Source: Pirellulaceae bacterium
GTDB lineage: Bacteria > Planctomycetota > Planctomycetia > Pirellulales > Pirellulaceae
Length of the DNA: 64,000 bases
Direction: 5' to 3'
Assembly (NCBI GenBank): GCA_026004795.1
Contig: BPJV01000003.1
Span: 248,001-312,000, forward strand
Shown: piece after piece, positions 1-9,925 of the stretch
Layout: the number at the start of each line of letters is the position of its first letter
Numbering within the stretch: the first letter of the stretch is position 1
Position numbers and translations under genes: made by a program
The notes under the pieces: generated by a model
Told to the model about the DNA's origin: nothing
The model's input: only the letters and a program-made list of their open reading frames with translations
Databases searched by the model: none

Positions 1-372
1 GAATACATGACTGGAGGTCGGGCCGTGATCATCGGGCCGACGGGCAGGAACTTCGCCGCCGGTATGTCCGGAGGCATCGCCTACGTCTGGGCTCCCGATC
101 GCGACGCCTTCCGCTTGAAATGCAACTTGGGTACCGTGCTCCTAGAAGACGTGGAGACGGAAGAAGACAAAGCCGAATTGCTGGATCTCCTGGAGCAGCA
201 TGCCAACTTAACGGGATCGCCAGTCGCCAGCCGCATCATCGACCAGTGGCCCGAGGTCTTAAGCCAGTTCGTCAAAGTGATGCCGATTGATTACAAACGC
301 GTGCTCGAAGAACGAGCGCGGCATGACGAGGAATGCGAGGCGCCGGTGCATGATGAAGCGATGAGCGGATAA
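1..372 (+). CDS. gltB: Glutamate synthase large subunit, C-terminal fragment
   Basis: This is the last 123 residues of a gene that begins outside the window; the frame is open from base 1. The fragment starts with EYMTGG and continues with RNFAAGMSGG and a short Asp/Glu-rich stretch. That is the end of the GXGXG beta-helix domain of the glutamate synthase alpha subunit, which makes glutamate from glutamine and 2-oxoglutarate. It ends in the usual basic/acidic tail after DYKRVLEE. gltD follows on the same strand about 140 bp later, the usual gltBD order, so the assignment is firm although most of the protein is not visible. Confidence 0.93.
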   Translation, partial: EYMTGGRAVIIGPTGRNFAAGMSGGIAYVWAPDRDAFRLKCNLGTVLLEDVETEEDKAELLDLLEQHANLTGSPVASRIIDQWPEVLSQFVKVMPIDYKRVLEERARHDEECEAPVHDEAMSG

Positions 373-510
373 GCCAGACGGCCGCCCGCATGCCGGCCTG
401 GATAGTTGCCGCCTTGGGCGGCGCTGAGCAGTTGCCGCGAGGCTTTAGCCCACTCGCCGGCACCCGGTACCGACCCACTTTCCAATCCACATTACGATCG
501 AGTTGAAATC

Positions 511-2097
511 ATGGGTAAGCCAACAGGTTTTAAAGAGTATCCCCGCAAGCCGGTTCCCTACCGAAATGAGCACGAGCGCATCCAGGATTTCGGAGAGATT
601 TTCTCTCCAGCCGATGCGGAACATTTGCAGATTCAGGGAGCCCGCTGCATGGATTGCGGCGTGCCATTTTGTCAATCGGACACCGGTTGTCCCATCGACA
701 ACTTGATTCCCGAGTGGAACGATTTGGTGTACCGGGGCCGCTGGCGGGAAGCACTGGATCGTTTGCACCGCACGAACAACTTCCCCGAGTTCACTGGTCG
801 GGCCTGCCCTGCGCCGTGTGAAGGCGCGTGCGTCTTGGGGATCATTGAACCGGCGGTGACGATCAAGAACATCGAGAATGCCATCATCGATCGCGGCTTT
901 GCCGAGGGTTGGGTCCAACCGCAACCGCCGGAGACACGCACCGGAAAACGGGTCGCCATCGTGGGCTCTGGACCAGCAGGACTGGCCGCTGCCGCTCAAT
1001 TGAACAAGGTCGGACACGAGGTCACGGTGTACGAACGGGCCGATCGAATCGGTGGCTTGCTGATGTACGGCATCCCGTGGATGAAACTGGGCAAAGACGT
1101 TGTTGAGCGGCGGATCAAATTGCTCGAGGAAGAAGGCGTGCGGTTCGTCACCTGCACCCACGTGGGCCGCGCCGAAGATTTTCCCCCCGGTCACATGACG
1201 AAGATCATGCAGGAGCGGGGATGCGAGATCCAGTTCATCGATCCGCAAGATCTGATTGCCCAGTACGACGCCGTGTTGCTGGCGACGGGCGCCACCAAGC
1301 CGTTCGATCCGACGGCTCGCTGTCCGGGACGCGACCTGGATGGCATCCATTTTGCCATGGATTACTTGACGCGCACGACCAAAAGCCTGCTCGATTCCAA
1401 CTTCGCGGACCAGGCCTATATTTCGGCCAAGGACCTCGATGTCATTGTCATCGGTGGGGGTGACACCGGCGCGGACTGCATTGGCACGGCCATTCGTCAA
1501 GGATGTCGTAGTGTGGTCAACTTCGAATTGCTTCCCAAACCTCCGGCCGAGCGCGCACCGGACAATCCGTGGCCGCAGTGGCCCAGGATCTATCGCTTGG
1601 ATTACTCGCATGCCGAAGCCAAGGCCAAGTGGGGTGAAGACCCGCGCGTCTACACCATCCTCACCAAGGAGTTCATCAGTGATGGCAACGGACGGGTGAA
1701 AGGGGTGAAGACGGTCCAACTCGACTGGTCCAAGCCCGGTGAACGCGCTCCGTTTTCCGAAGTGCCGGGCAGCGAAAAGGTGTGGCCAGCCGATCTGGTG
1801 TTATTGGCCACCGGATTTGTGGGCCCCGAATTGACCATTGCCGAGATGCTCGGCTTGGAAACACAGCGCCCACGTGGCAACTGGCAAACCTTCGCTGCTG
1901 AACATGGCCCCTTCGCTACCAACGTCGAAAAGGTGTTCGCCGCCGGAGACTGCCGCCGCGGCCAATCCTTGGTCGTATGGGCGATCAATGAGGGACGCGG
2001 CGCAGCGCGAGCCATCGATATCTACCTGCAGGGCTCCAGCGTGCTCCCGGCTCCCGGCATCACGCAAGAGACGCCTGTCGTCCAGCTCACCCGCTAA
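511..2097 (+). CDS. gltD: Glutamate synthase small subunit (NADPH)
   Basis: This 528-residue protein passes electrons from NADPH through FAD and iron-sulfur clusters to GltB. N-terminal cysteines at about 46, 49, 54, 60 ([11 protein letters not shown]) and 99, 103, 107 (CPAPCEGAC) are the cluster ligands. A GSGPAG dinucleotide motif lies near residue 152 and a second, [11 protein letters not shown], near 312. The C-terminal [15 protein letters not shown] is the conserved FAD-contacting end. The reading frame is open further upstream to 406, but the family starts at MGKPTGF, so I use the ATG at 511. It directly follows gltB and is probably cotranscribed with it. Confidence 0.96.
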   Translation: MGKPTGFKEYPRKPVPYRNEHERIQDFGEIFSPADAEHLQIQGARCMDCGVPFCQSDTGCPIDNLIPEWNDLVYRGRWREALDRLHRTNNFPEFTGRACPAPCEGACVLGIIEPAVTIKNIENAIIDRGFAEGWVQPQPPETRTGKRVAIVGSGPAGLAAAAQLNKVGHEVTVYERADRIGGLLMYGIPWMKLGKDVVERRIKLLEEEGVRFVTCTHVGRAEDFPPGHMTKIMQERGCEIQFIDPQDLIAQYDAVLLATGATKPFDPTARCPGRDLDGIHFAMDYLTRTTKSLLDSNFADQAYISAKDLDVIVIGGGDTGADCIGTAIRQGCRSVVNFELLPKPPAERAPDNPWPQWPRIYRLDYSHAEAKAKWGEDPRVYTILTKEFISDGNGRVKGVKTVQLDWSKPGERAPFSEVPGSEKVWPADLVLLATGFVGPELTIAEMLGLETQRPRGNWQTFAAEHGPFATNVEKVFAAGDCRRGQSLVVWAINEGRGAARAIDIYLQGSSVLPAPGITQETPVVQLTR

Positions 2098-2360
2098 GTC
2101 ACGGACGCCTCGTGGTGGTACGGACCGCGGCGACGGTTACCACAGGACACCCTGCGTGCGGGAGGCTGCCGGGCCCATCACGACGGTGGTACCCAGTGTG
2201 GGCGAGCGGCGCTCGTTGCGTCGACCATTTGTGCACCCGTGGGCAGCCGCGGCACGTCCGACGTTGCCCGGTGCGAGAACGTTGTGATTGCTCATGTTGC
2301 TCCGGCCACCTTCCCCGTGGGGCCGTGATGGATGCGAGGTGCGAAATCGGCAAACCAACA

Positions 2361-3335
2361 TCAACCGCATTCAACCAGACTGATGGCGCGCTCCCGGGCG
2401 ACGACAATATGATCGATGACGCGAATCCCGAGCAGGTCGCCACAGGATCGTAGACGTTCCGTCACTTGGAAATCCTCACGACTAGGCGTGGGATCTCCAG
2501 ACGGATGATTGTGAACCAGCAGAACTGCCGACGCGGCATCTCGAATTGCCGGACGAAATACTTCGCGCGGATGAACGAGACTGGCATCCAACGTCCCCAC
2601 GGTAATGCGATGATTGTGAATCGGCCTGAGCTTAGTATCCAACGTAACGATATGAAATTCCTCTTGTTGACCGTCGTACGCGAGTCGAGCAAATGCTTCA
2701 CGGCAATAGGCGATGGCCGCATCGGTGCTATTGATCATCGCCGCCGGACGACGCTGGCGAACCGCCGACTCTACGCGACGCCCCAACTCGATCCCTGCCA
2801 TAATCTGGCAATAGGCCACTTCAGAGATAGCAGGACTGACCGCCTTCAAGTCCGCAGGACTCTGCACAATCAATTGCTCAAGCCGCGATTCGAAGGCCTT
2901 AGCAACCTTTTGCCCCGCCTGAACTGCCGATTCGCCGGGACGCCCCGAACGGATCAAGATGGCCAGTAGCTCACTGGTTTTCAATTGCCCCACACCGACG
3001 TTCAGCAGTCGTTCCCGCGGACGCTCTTGCGTGGGGGTCTGATTCACTTGAGAGCCATGCAATCGCTGGTGCACCCATGCCTCGACGTCGAAGCGCTCCA
3101 CATCGATGCGCCATTCGAAGCGTCTTAGGGTCGCTCCATCGGCATCATCGTCCACCCGGGGCACGATCGCCTGGTCGGCCACCAGTTCATTGATCAACCG
3201 TGAAATGAATACCGAAGAGGCTTCCTGGCACGTCGATACGACTTCCTCTTTATCAAAGGTTCGTTGCCGCTTGAGCACTTCCAACACCTGCAGGTATTTG
3301 CGACGGCGTTTTTCCTCTTCACTGGGACGGGGCAT
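2361..3335 (-). CDS. radC: RadC-family JAMM-domain protein
   Basis: A 324-residue protein whose C-terminal half is the RadC/JAB metalloprotease-like domain: HNHPSGDPTPS..D gives the metal ligands His275, His277 and Asp288. A helix-hairpin-helix-like segment (RPRERLLNVG..LKTSELLAILIRSG) precedes it, as in typical RadC. The first ~90 residues are extra compared with the usual ~225-residue RadC and look like a winged-helix (KYLQVLEVLKRQRTFDKEEVV). The biochemical role of RadC is unsettled despite its historical DNA-repair name. I start at MPRPSEEE; an upstream in-frame ATG at 3377 would add 14 residues. It lies tail-to-tail with gltD. Confidence 0.85.
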   Translation of the reverse strand: MPRPSEEEKRRRKYLQVLEVLKRQRTFDKEEVVSTCQEASSVFISRLINELVADQAIVPRVDDDADGATLRRFEWRIDVERFDVEAWVHQRLHGSQVNQTPTQERPRERLLNVGVGQLKTSELLAILIRSGRPGESAVQAGQKVAKAFESRLEQLIVQSPADLKAVSPAISEVAYCQIMAGIELGRRVESAVRQRRPAAMINSTDAAIAYCREAFARLAYDGQQEEFHIVTLDTKLRPIHNHRITVGTLDASLVHPREVFRPAIRDAASAVLLVHNHPSGDPTPSREDFQVTERLRSCGDLLGIRVIDHIVVARERAISLVECG

Positions 3336-3420
3336 CCAATCTCTACCTCTCTGGACAGGGCACCACGGATCGGCCAAAAGTCGGTTGGCAACTCGCCTTC
3401 GGCCAGCGGCCAGCAGGCTT

Positions 3421-5397
3421 TCACCGGTTATCAGGCAGTTGATGGGCGGCAGCTGAGGAGATCGCGGGCGACGCCCCCATTGCCTCGGTCTGCAGTACTA
3501 CCATCTGCTGATAGACACCCGGTTGCCGCATGAGTTGTTCATGCGTACCCGACTGCACGATTCTGCCATGATCGAGCACGAGAATCAAATCGGCCTGGGC
3601 GATGGTGCTGAGCCGGTGGGCGATCACCAGGGCGGTGCGGTCTTGCAGCAACCGCTGCAGGCTGCGTTGGATCAACCGTTCGCTCTCGCTGTCCAGGTTA
3701 CTGGTCGCTTCGTCGAGGATGAGGATTCTCGGATTGGCGAGAATAGCTCTGGCGATCGCCAAGCGTTGACGTTGTCCGCCGCTGAGTTTCACCCCTCGTT
3801 CCCCGACCCAGGTATCCAGGCCTTGGGGAAGAGCCTCGATGAACTCGAGCGCTGCCGCAGCCTCCGCTGCCCGCCGCACGTCGTCGATGTTAGCCCCGCG
3901 GCATCCATAGGCAATGTTCTCTCGCACCGTTCCGTCGAATAGAAAAACATCCTGTTCGACAACGGCCAACAATCGACGGTAGGAATCCAGGGTATACTCC
4001 TGGACGTTCAGACCGTCGAGCAGAATCCGCCCCTCGGTGGGAGCATAAAAGCGGGCGACGAGATTGCACAGCGTCGTCTTTCCCGCACCACTGCGGCCGA
4101 CTAAAGCTACCGTCTTCCCAGCGGGCAAGTGAAACGAAACGTCGGACAACACATAGCGTTCCGTCCCCGGATAACAGAACGATACCTGTTGGAACTCGAG
4201 TTCCCCACGAACCGTGGTCGGATGAGCGACGCACGGTGCCGTCTGCCGATTCGCTTCCACCGGCTCCCCCAGCAAATCAAGCACACGTTCCAACCCGGCC
4301 AGATTGTTTTGAAAGGCCATGGCGCTGGAGGCGATCGTGGCGATCGGCCCCAGGAGCATCGTCAGGTAAACAAGAAACATCATTAGATCACCCAGCGTGA
4401 GCTGTCCGCGCAGAATCTGCCACCCGCCGTAGAGAAGCAACCCGGTAGAAGCAAGGGGAATCAACACATCCCAGACCACTTCGATGATGCGCGTGGCCCA
4501 CCACACCATCAATTGTTGCCTGGCCAGCAAATGCATGCCGCGAGCGAAACGGCCCGCCTCGGTGCGTTCACGATTGAACGTTCTTACGACACGCATCCCG
4601 GCAAATGTCTCCGTGGTGGTCGCATCGATGGCTTGCCGCCGCTGGCGAATATCCTTGTACATCGGCCGGACGCGTTGAATCCACGTGCGATGCGTCCCCC
4701 ACACGGCAGGCAACAGCAACAAACCGCCGAGCATCAGTCGCCAATCGACCAACATCAAAATCACTAGACTGCCAATCAGTTGAATGACGGCTCGCCACGG
4801 ATTGTAAAGCATGTTGAAAATCAAATCGGCGATTCCCCCGGCATCCTCACGCAGCAGACTCGTTGCCCCTCCACTTTTGAGCGTGTGCACACGATGCAGG
4901 GGCAACCGCACCGCATGTTCGAATACGCGCCGTCGCACATCCGCCTGCACCAGATTCACTGCTTTCGTAGCGTACCACCTTCCCCACAGATGGATCCCTG
5001 TCTGGAGTAGGATGACCGCAACGACGGCTGCCGCAATCGCCCACAGCTTGTGCATGGGGGACCAGGATTCGATCCACGGTGGAACCCAGGCAGGCAAGGG
5101 GTGTGGGGGATGAGTCAACACATAATCGATCGCCAGTTTGGTACCCGCCGGAGGCAGCAGGCTTAGCAATGTTGATACGGTCAACGTGGTGAGGGCAAAG
5201 ATCACCTTGCCACGATGCCCAGCGACGATTCGCCAGAAAGCGGCAAGCAACTGCCAAAAACTTCGTTGCCGTTCGCTCGGCAGGCCCCGTACCTCTTTGT
5301 AATTCTCCGGCTGTTGGCGGTCCGACGCCTCGCGGCGGCGACGCAATTGTTCGAGGTACTCGGCATACTGTTGGCGGCTGGTCGATGGTACGTTCAT
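3421..5397 (-). CDS. ABC exporter, fused membrane and ATPase domains (MsbA-like)
   Basis: A 658-residue half-transporter. A charged N-terminal tail (about 60 residues, Arg/Gln rich) leads into six membrane segments, roughly residues 60-360. The ATPase domain follows: Walker A GRSGAGKTT, signature LSGGQRQRLAIARAIL, Walker B ILILDEATSNLD and H-loop IAHRLST. All catalytic motifs are intact. The layout matches lipid/drug exporters of the MsbA family; a homodimer would flip an amphipathic substrate across the inner membrane. The substrate cannot be read from the sequence, and neighbours give no hint. It is divergently oriented from the hydrolase gene at 5509. Confidence 0.9.
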   Translation of the reverse strand: MNVPSTSRQQYAEYLEQLRRRREASDRQQPENYKEVRGLPSERQRSFWQLLAAFWRIVAGHRGKVIFALTTLTVSTLLSLLPPAGTKLAIDYVLTHPPHPLPAWVPPWIESWSPMHKLWAIAAAVVAVILLQTGIHLWGRWYATKAVNLVQADVRRRVFEHAVRLPLHRVHTLKSGGATSLLREDAGGIADLIFNMLYNPWRAVIQLIGSLVILMLVDWRLMLGGLLLLPAVWGTHRTWIQRVRPMYKDIRQRRQAIDATTTETFAGMRVVRTFNRERTEAGRFARGMHLLARQQLMVWWATRIIEVVWDVLIPLASTGLLLYGGWQILRGQLTLGDLMMFLVYLTMLLGPIATIASSAMAFQNNLAGLERVLDLLGEPVEANRQTAPCVAHPTTVRGELEFQQVSFCYPGTERYVLSDVSFHLPAGKTVALVGRSGAGKTTLCNLVARFYAPTEGRILLDGLNVQEYTLDSYRRLLAVVEQDVFLFDGTVRENIAYGCRGANIDDVRRAAEAAAALEFIEALPQGLDTWVGERGVKLSGGQRQRLAIARAILANPRILILDEATSNLDSESERLIQRSLQRLLQDRTALVIAHRLSTIAQADLILVLDHGRIVQSGTHEQLMRQPGVYQQMVVLQTEAMGASPAISSAAAHQLPDNR

Positions 5398-5508
5398 TTG
5401 CCAAGCTATGATGATCCCTTTCGATCAGTTCGATCACTCGTTAGGCGGCTGATCTCGATCAGCCCATCCATGCATTCTATATCGTTTGGCGGAAGGCAAG
5501 GCATACGG

Positions 5509-6615
5509 ATGAGTGCACCATGTTCCACGATGTTGGCGCCACCGGGAAATGGCACGGCAGAGGATTACTTCTGTGCCCGAGACGATTTTCGTCGCTTGAC
5601 GGAACAATTGGGCTGGGAGCCCGTTCGATTGGCGATCGACGATGATCAGGGAGCCTCATTGGACCTGACGATCGATGGAGCCTATTGGGCGGCCAGGTCG
5701 CGATGCACGCTCATCGTCTCCAGCGGGCTGCATGGCGTCGAGGGACCATTCGGATCGGCGGTGCAACGCGCCTGGCTGCGGCGATTGCTCCATGAACGGA
5801 CCATGCCACCGGTCAACGTGTTGCTGCTTCACGCCGTCAACCCCTGGGGATGGTTGCACGGACGAAGGACCGATGCCTTCAATCGTGACCTCAATCGAAA
5901 CTTCCTTCAGCCGGAGGAAACGTACACAGGCGTCCCCGATTTGTATCGGCAGCTCGATTGGTTCATCAATCCTCCCACGCCACCACGACGGTTGGACTTC
6001 GCACCGCTGGTGGCAGCCGCATTGGTGTGCCGATATGGCCTGCGTCCATTGATGCAATCCATCGCTCAAGGACAGTATGAACTTCCTCGCGGCTTATTCT
6101 ACGGAGGCAGCGGACCAGCACCGCAGGTCACCCACATGCACGCGATCTTGCAACGATTTGTTCGCCGCGATCATCACGTCATGCACCTTGACCTGCACAC
6201 CGGCCTCGGCAAACCGGGAAAGCTGACGTTGATCGTCGATCATCCCATCGAGGCATCGCAGGCTTGTCAACTGCACCACTGGTTCCCGGACCAAACGGTT
6301 GTCTTGGCCGCGCAAGGGCCGAGTAGCTATCAGGCGCGCGGGAGCTGGGGGAGTTGGTGTCACCGCCAGCAGTTGTGCCACGACTATGTGTATCTGTGTG
6401 TCGAAGCTGGTACCTATTCCGCTCCCCGAGTGTTCTTCACCATGCGCAACGAGAATCGCGCGCATTTCTGGACACCTCCCGATTCAAGCAGGCGAGCCGA
6501 ATATAGGACGAAGCTACGCGAAACGTTCTATCCTCGTTCGCCCACGTGGCGGGGCCGCGCGACCGGACAGGGACTGCAAATTCTGGATAGAGCGTTGCAA
6601 GTCCTCTCCGGCTAA
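5509..6615 (+). CDS. DUF2817 family M14-like zinc carboxypeptidase/amidase
   Basis: A 368-residue protein with the DUF2817 layout. SGLHGVEGPFGSAVQ supplies a zinc-binding HxxE (HGVE), FNRDLNRNF is the Asn/Arg substrate-binding block, HLDLHTGLG gives the third zinc ligand His, and CVEAGTYS probably the catalytic Glu. These are the M14 carboxypeptidase features, so hydrolysis of an amide or peptide bond is likely; the natural substrate is unknown. No signal peptide is visible. I chose ATG 5509, with GGAAGG about 12 bases upstream; ATG 5470 and an even longer frame overlapping the ABC gene are less likely. Its stop overlaps the stop of the next gene, on the opposite strand, by 4 bp. Confidence 0.8.
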   Translation: MSAPCSTMLAPPGNGTAEDYFCARDDFRRLTEQLGWEPVRLAIDDDQGASLDLTIDGAYWAARSRCTLIVSSGLHGVEGPFGSAVQRAWLRRLLHERTMPPVNVLLLHAVNPWGWLHGRRTDAFNRDLNRNFLQPEETYTGVPDLYRQLDWFINPPTPPRRLDFAPLVAAALVCRYGLRPLMQSIAQGQYELPRGLFYGGSGPAPQVTHMHAILQRFVRRDHHVMHLDLHTGLGKPGKLTLIVDHPIEASQACQLHHWFPDQTVVLAAQGPSSYQARGSWGSWCHRQQLCHDYVYLCVEAGTYSAPRVFFTMRNENRAHFWTPPDSSRRAEYRTKLRETFYPRSPTWRGRATGQGLQILDRALQVLSG

Positions 6616-8222
6616 CGCGCCTCGACGACGCGAATCTCGGTGACCTGCCGCATCAGCTGGAGCACCGCCAGCAACGGAGCGTAAGGATTGTCGCCGGCCA
6701 GCGCGTCGTGCCCCCAGCTGATCGGACCGGCAGCCAACGGCGTTCCTGTCGCCGGATCGATGGGCAACCAGACTTTGCCATCCCACGCCTCGCACCAGGC
6801 GAACAATCGCATCTCCTGAAGCTCGGCCTGGGGTGCCATTCCCACCGCAAGGCGTGTCGGAATCTGCGCAGCCCGCAACACTGCTGCCTGAACCAGCGCT
6901 TTTTCCACTTCGCTCCCCCGGCCACTGGCAATCGTATCCTCGACCGAACGGATCGTGGTCTCAGCAGAAGCCTCGCCGATGGCTTTCGCCACCTGAGCCG
7001 CCAAGCCGAGAATCCGTTGACGCGGGGAGAGGTCCGGAGCCCCTGACGCTTGGACCAGCAATTGTTGCACCGCGTCACTATCGGTCGTCATTAACGGACT
7101 GGCCTGCACATACTCTTGGAATTCATCGGCCGACATCGTGGAACCATCGAAGAGCAGGGGGGCGGCAGTGGTCTCCACACGGAGGGCCAAAGCGCTGATC
7201 GATTGCACCTGCTGGCGATTGGAGGTGACGTGCCTGGAAAAAAGATCGGCTGTTGTCTCGACCTCATAGACAACGTGCCGTGGTTCGGCAGGCAACGACT
7301 CTCCGCGCAGCAAAACCGCCCGATCCCGTTCGACCTCGTAACGAAACTCGTCGGCAACGCGTTGAGCCACGCTGGCAGGAACGCGAAACATGCTGGCCAT
7401 CGTTCCATCGCGGGTAATCGTCTTCCAGATCTCCCCCTCCTGGTCAACCCAACTGCGCGTCCGCAACGGGGAATCGCCAAGATCGATGATCACTTCGATG
7501 GGGATCAGTTCCCGAGGTGGGCCGAAGGGCATGGTGGTCAACTCGACCGGATGGGCCGATAGTTCGACACGCACAATCTTATCGATTCCAGACAGGAACA
7601 TACGCGCTTCGCGCACTTCCCCTGGCTGCATCGGCTGGGCCATCAACATGGCTTGCAACCCCAAAATCCCCCAAGTCCCCTCTTCCCATGCAATGGAAGT
7701 TTTCTTGACTTGATCGTCTTCACGGCGAGTAATGTAAAGCGTGTCGCCGCGCAGTTCTCCGCTCACCTCTTGCATCGTATCTCGAATTGCGGTCCGTTCG
7801 GTAAAGCTGGCCAATCGTCCGTTGGGATACTCCAGCGCCTCCAGCTCGACGCGATACTGCAATGGCGATTCCGCGGTCCCCACGCGATAGTGGGCGATGC
7901 GTTGTACTCGATACAACGAAGCTCCTTTGCTAACGGCAATCGAGATATAGCCGACTTGTCGGTTGCCCACATATTGCAGATACCAGGCTTGCCAGGGAAG
8001 CCGTTGTTCAGCAATCCAAGAATCGCCAGCGGCGACGGTAGGCAACGAGGGAGCAGGAGGCTTCTTCTCTGTCGCGTCGGCAGAGGTAGCATCCGGAGGC
8101 GGTGGAACGGGTATCTCTTCAACTTCAACCCGTGGACAACCACTGCACAATGACCACATCAGCCCCAAGACGATGAAACGCCAGCCCTTGCCGTGAAAGA
8201 GATTGAAAGGTGCATGGTGCAT
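6612..8222 (-). CDS. Lipoprotein-like protein with degenerate transglutaminase-fold domain
   Basis: A 536-residue exported protein. The start gives a hydrophobic segment ending SLCSGC, an imperfect lipobox (Cys at -3), followed by a Pro-rich linker. The body is a planctomycete-type beta-rich region. Near the C-terminus is a transglutaminase-like core: KALVQAAVLRAAQIPTRLAVG followed by AWCEAWDG.VWLPIDPATG. The fold pattern is clear, but where active enzymes have Cys and His this protein has Glu438 and Phe474; only Asp489 of the triad remains. It is therefore probably a non-catalytic binding or structural protein. A 20-residue longer start (8279) is possible. No operon partner is obvious. Confidence 0.7.
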   Translation of the reverse strand: MHHAPFNLFHGKGWRFIVLGLMWSLCSGCPRVEVEEIPVPPPPDATSADATEKKPPAPSLPTVAAGDSWIAEQRLPWQAWYLQYVGNRQVGYISIAVSKGASLYRVQRIAHYRVGTAESPLQYRVELEALEYPNGRLASFTERTAIRDTMQEVSGELRGDTLYITRREDDQVKKTSIAWEEGTWGILGLQAMLMAQPMQPGEVREARMFLSGIDKIVRVELSAHPVELTTMPFGPPRELIPIEVIIDLGDSPLRTRSWVDQEGEIWKTITRDGTMASMFRVPASVAQRVADEFRYEVERDRAVLLRGESLPAEPRHVVYEVETTADLFSRHVTSNRQQVQSISALALRVETTAAPLLFDGSTMSADEFQEYVQASPLMTTDSDAVQQLLVQASGAPDLSPRQRILGLAAQVAKAIGEASAETTIRSVEDTIASGRGSEVEKALVQAAVLRAAQIPTRLAVGMAPQAELQEMRLFAWCEAWDGKVWLPIDPATGTPLAAGPISWGHDALAGDNPYAPLLAVLQLMRQVTEIRVVEAR

Positions 8223-8555
8223 GGGCGAAAGATCCCCCCAGTTCGCTAGCCAGTTGCCTCCCAACTGTGGGCGAGGCACACTCCCCGAAAGCTTTTAATG
8301 TACCTACCTGATGCCGCAACGCATCATTACCACTGCCTGCCAGTTGAAATTCCGCAACTCGCATATTTTAACAGGTGCGGTTGTACCGATTGCAACCATC
8401 GCAGGAACGGGAGAAAGCAGGAATGAGCGTCCATTTTCGGTCCACAGGTCTTCACTGCCACCGGATTAACCTAGTTTTTTGTGTCCGCCAATAACGCGGC
8501 GGCTCAACGTTTCCCCCCACTTCTACCCAACATTCAAAGACAGAAATTGAGAGTC

Positions 8556-9266
8556 ATGCGAGCACAACCTGGAGCGAAAACTGCCGTGAATGATTCCCCG
8601 GCTTCTTCGGCGGATGCGTTGACCACCTTTGGGAGCGTCAGCGAGGCAGAACTGGAGGCTCACTTGAGGATCGCCAATTACGGAGCCTTTGAATTGACTG
8701 ATGCGGTTCGCCCGTCCATCGACTTACAGGTCATTCCTCGTCAGGGATTCCGCTATGATCGGTACGAGGACACGGAAAACGACCTGAACGTTCCGGTCAT
8801 CATGGCTGCCGCTTCGAAACCGCGTTTGTTCGATCTGTTCATCGATATGATCGATTCGCTGGGTCCGGTGGTCGATGTCGTGTTGGAAACGAGCCACCAT
8901 TTTTCGCGGGGCCATCGCGATTACTATCGCGAACATATCGACATGCCCGTATTAAAAAGCATTTTATTCGATTTCGAAGAAATGCTCCTCAACGATGGTT
9001 GCACGGGTATCGCCGTACTGAATCCGCGTCGCCAGCAAGAGATCCAATTCGATGAACACAAGCTGATCATCGCCTACGGGTCGCCGCTGGAAACCTTCGA
9101 GCGGATCTTGATCAGCCACGATGTCTACTTTGACAAGGGGATTCGGTTCATCACCGAGGCGGAGCATGTGCATACCAGTAGCGAAGCGCGATACCAAGAG
9201 TTCGAACGCCTCCGCACGCGGTTGGGCATGGAGTCAGAAGCCAAAGACGACGCTGAAATGGTCTAG
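8556..9266 (+). CDS. Conserved hypothetical protein (planctomycete type)
   Basis: A 236-residue soluble protein with no signal peptide or membrane segment. After a low-complexity Ala/Ser N-terminus comes a mixed alpha/beta domain with short motifs such as GAFELTDAVRPSIDLQVIPRQGFRYDRYED and DVVLETSHHFSRGH. I do not recognise a characterised family; the general style resembles conserved planctomycete proteins of unknown function. I use ATG 8556, preceded by GAGAG five bases away, instead of the GTG at 8481. The gene stands alone between two genes on the other strand. Confidence 0.6.
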   Translation: MRAQPGAKTAVNDSPASSADALTTFGSVSEAELEAHLRIANYGAFELTDAVRPSIDLQVIPRQGFRYDRYEDTENDLNVPVIMAAASKPRLFDLFIDMIDSLGPVVDVVLETSHHFSRGHRDYYREHIDMPVLKSILFDFEEMLLNDGCTGIAVLNPRRQQEIQFDEHKLIIAYGSPLETFERILISHDVYFDKGIRFITEAEHVHTSSEARYQEFERLRTRLGMESEAKDDAEMV

Positions 9267-9352
9267 TCCTCCCACCCTCGGCGCGTCCTGACAGGAATGT
9301 GACGTTCGTTCAGTCTCGGCCTGACGACTGCCGCGCAATCCGTCAGCAAGCC

Positions 9353-9880
9353 CTACACCAGATCCTGCGCCCGGCGACGCGAACGACGGCGATTGCAATC
9401 ACGACAGACCCCGTGGATGATGAGCCGATGACCGCGGACCAAGAATCGATGCTCGCGACCGATCTGATCACGCAGTTGCCCTAATGCGTCGGATTGGAAC
9501 TCGGTGAGCTTGCGGCATTTGATGCAGTACAAATGATCGTGTTCGGGGTAACCGTAATCGTGCTCATAGACACTGCGGCCATTGAGTTCGAATCGACGCA
9601 ATAACCCCGCGTCGACGAATTCTTTCAGCGCACGGTACACCGTCGGTCGGCTGACGTAATGAGGCTCGCCTTTGCGAGGGAGTTGGTCGATGAGCTGGTC
9701 CACGTCGAAGTGCTCATGTCGGCTGAATACGCGTTCGACGAGGAACCGCCGTTGTTCGGTCATCCGCAAGCCACGGCTGGTCAGGTACTCTTCCAGTCGC
9801 TGCAAGGGGGTCTGCGAAACGGGCACGGCGCCCAGTGATTTCTCGGCCTGTCCCTTACCCTTACTATCAAAGGATTTCAC
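9353..9880 (-). CDS. fur: Fur-family ferric uptake regulator
   Basis: A 175-residue repressor of the Fur superfamily. The winged helix (RLEEYLTSRGLRMTEQRRFLVERVF ... SRPTVYRALKEFVDAGLLRRF) covers residues ~15-90. The dimerisation/metal domain has HDHLYCIKCRKL and a second CxxC (CRDCNRR), which bind structural zinc, and His residues for regulatory metal. Metal-bound Fur normally represses iron-uptake genes; a Fur-box-like site is seen before the feo operon at the other end of this window. I use the GTG at 9880, which has GGAG about six bases upstream; another GTG at 9892 adds four residues. Which metal it senses (Fe, Zn, Mn) is not decidable here. Confidence 0.9.
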   Translation of the reverse strand: MKSFDSKGKGQAEKSLGAVPVSQTPLQRLEEYLTSRGLRMTEQRRFLVERVFSRHEHFDVDQLIDQLPRKGEPHYVSRPTVYRALKEFVDAGLLRRFELNGRSVYEHDYGYPEHDHLYCIKCRKLTEFQSDALGQLRDQIGREHRFLVRGHRLIIHGVCRDCNRRRSRRRAQDLV

Positions 9881-9896
9881 GCTGCACTCCACTTCA

Positions 9897-9925
9897 CTAG
9901 AATCGAAAACTCTAGGCTATTCTAG
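9897..9925. promoter_or_regulatory. Inverted repeats upstream of fur
   Basis: Three CTAG words form two overlapping symmetric arrangements just before the fur start: CTAGA-N9-TCTAG (9897-9915) and CTAGAAT-N15-ATTCTAG (9897-9925). The place and symmetry would suit an operator for autoregulation, but the sequence does not match the classical Fur box or the site found before feoA. Treat as a candidate only. Confidence 0.3.

Noticed and set aside
445-1719. 424-residue minus-strand frame opposite gltD
   Set aside because: It is a shadow of the strong gltD gene; the composition is Arg/His-rich without motifs.
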